In this document: one piece after another, positions 63,314-64,000 of the stretch
Numbering within the stretch: position 1 is the stretch's first letter
Layout: each line of letters begins with the position of its first letter
DNA from: Cruorifilaria tuberocauda
Taxonomy: Eukaryota; Nematoda; Chromadorea; Rhabditida; Onchocercidae
Length of the DNA stretch: 64,000 bases
Reading direction: 5' to 3'
Assembly: GCA_013365365.1 (NCBI GenBank)
Contig: JABVXU010000109.1
Location: 83,737-147,736, forward strand
Made by a program: the position numbers and the translations under genes
Notes under the pieces: generated by a model
The model's input: the letters and a program-made list of their open reading frames with translations, nothing else
What the model was told of the DNA's origin: nothing
The model's database searches: none

Positions 63314-64000
63314 GTCATTCTGAAGATAGTCTGGTCCTTCTGTAGGTTCAACAGTGCGGAGTAGTATAAATCGGAAAATTTATGAATGAGATCGGTTTCG
63401 GTGGAATAACTGATATGCGCCAGTAAAAGATCTGCAAAGCACTTTAACAACGAAAAGATTTTCATAATAAAATTTGTTAGAGATAATTTTCTCCTCTGTG
63501 ATCGTTTTTATCAGTGCTTTGAATTTTATATTCTTCCATTTCAAAGTCGGTCCGAAACAGAACTTTCAATCCTTCGATAGACGCAAATACGCAACCATAA
63601 TGACGTATACCGTTTCTCCGTACGCCGCGCCGTACGTCCGTACACTAAAACTATTGAAAAATTATTTCACCAGCTTATACACCAAAAGACATTGATTAGT
63701 CATACCCACAATGCTTAAATTAAGCTTACCAAAACATTAAGCAGTTCAAAGAACTTATTATAGGGTAATAAATCTACATATAACCGGAATCATCAGGTTC
63801 CCAAACTGCTTATGTTTCCCGAAGATTCAAAACTTGTTTTTCCATCTATTCCTCGGATTGCTCTATCAACAACCATTGATCTTCTATCAGTCGACCAAAT
63901 CTTCCATCCACCCTAAATTATCCTATAAAAAGGTTTGTTTAGCTTTCATAGATACTATCGATAATCATTTAATGTTGCATTGTGTTGCATTCGACACAAC
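63314..64000 (-). repeat. Right arm of the large inverted duplication (cut by window edge)
   Basis: Reverse complement of the left arm without the 612-bp insertion. Matching continues to the last base of the window (GACACAAC against GTTGTGTC at 60851). The minus-strand frame from 63465 preserves the MKIFSLLKCFADLLLAHISY start with only Ser-to-Phe and Val-to-Ile changes over about 50 codons. Confidence 0.85.

Noticed and set aside
1..64000. Endosymbiont (Wolbachia) DNA insertions, tRNAs and CRISPR arrays
   Set aside because: No bacterial-type gene stretch, no tRNA A/B-box or cloverleaf candidate and no regularly spaced repeats were seen by eye. A covariance-model and BLAST scan would be needed to exclude short ones.

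Overview
The window is nuclear DNA of a nematode, probably a filarial or other parasitic spirurid. That assignment is inference: the base composition is strongly AT-rich, introns are AT-rich with GT...AG ends, three genes have a splice acceptor only 1-13 nt before the start codon (as in spliced-leader trans-splicing), and the gene set is animal-type. No bacterial, organellar or viral gene was recognised, and no tRNA, rRNA or CRISPR array was seen.

Layout. (1) 0.35-6.6 kb, plus strand: an 11-exon blmp-1/PRDM1 gene with a PR domain, a glutamine tract and five zinc fingers. (2) 9.9-16.5 kb, minus strand: a complete 16-exon K+-dependent Na+/Ca2+ exchanger (NCKX/SLC24 type), convergent with blmp-1. 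(3) 16.5-26.9 kb: about 10 kb with no secure gene, only simple repeats and weak exon-like islands. (4) 26.9-30.4 kb, minus strand: an unrecognised single-pass membrane protein gene. It is divergent from (5), 30.9-34.6 kb, plus strand: a complete 11-exon DMAP1 homologue, a chromatin (TIP60/SWR1-type) subunit. (6) 34.6-47.7 kb: gene-poor, with a few plus-strand exon candidates between 39.6 and 45.1 kb. (7) 47.7-49.3 kb, plus strand: a five-exon atypical dual-specificity phosphatase. (8) About 50.1-50.5 kb: possible BEL/Pao retrotransposon debris. (9) 51.1-57.7 kb, minus strand: a complete 19-exon MCTP gene with three C2 domains and two membrane segments. (10) 60.05-60.41 kb, minus strand: a two-exon gene for a 94-residue secreted mini-collagen. 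(11) 60.85-64.0 kb: a large inverted duplication running off the window edge. One arm carries a roughly 610-bp insertion with terminal inverted repeats, and the spacer holds a decayed collagen copy.

The genes do not form an operon, because strands alternate and spacings are large. Two of them, the NCKX exchanger and the C2-domain protein MCTP, concern Ca2+ handling. Two others, BLMP-1 and DMAP1, concern transcription and chromatin. There is no evidence that they act as a unit. I found no clearly undescribed multi-gene system. The most unusual elements are the mini-collagen, the inverted duplication with its MITE-like insertion, a possible tail-anchored phosphatase isoform and the unrecognised membrane-protein gene. 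Exon boundaries were worked out by hand from reading phase and splice sites, and all of them are predictions.
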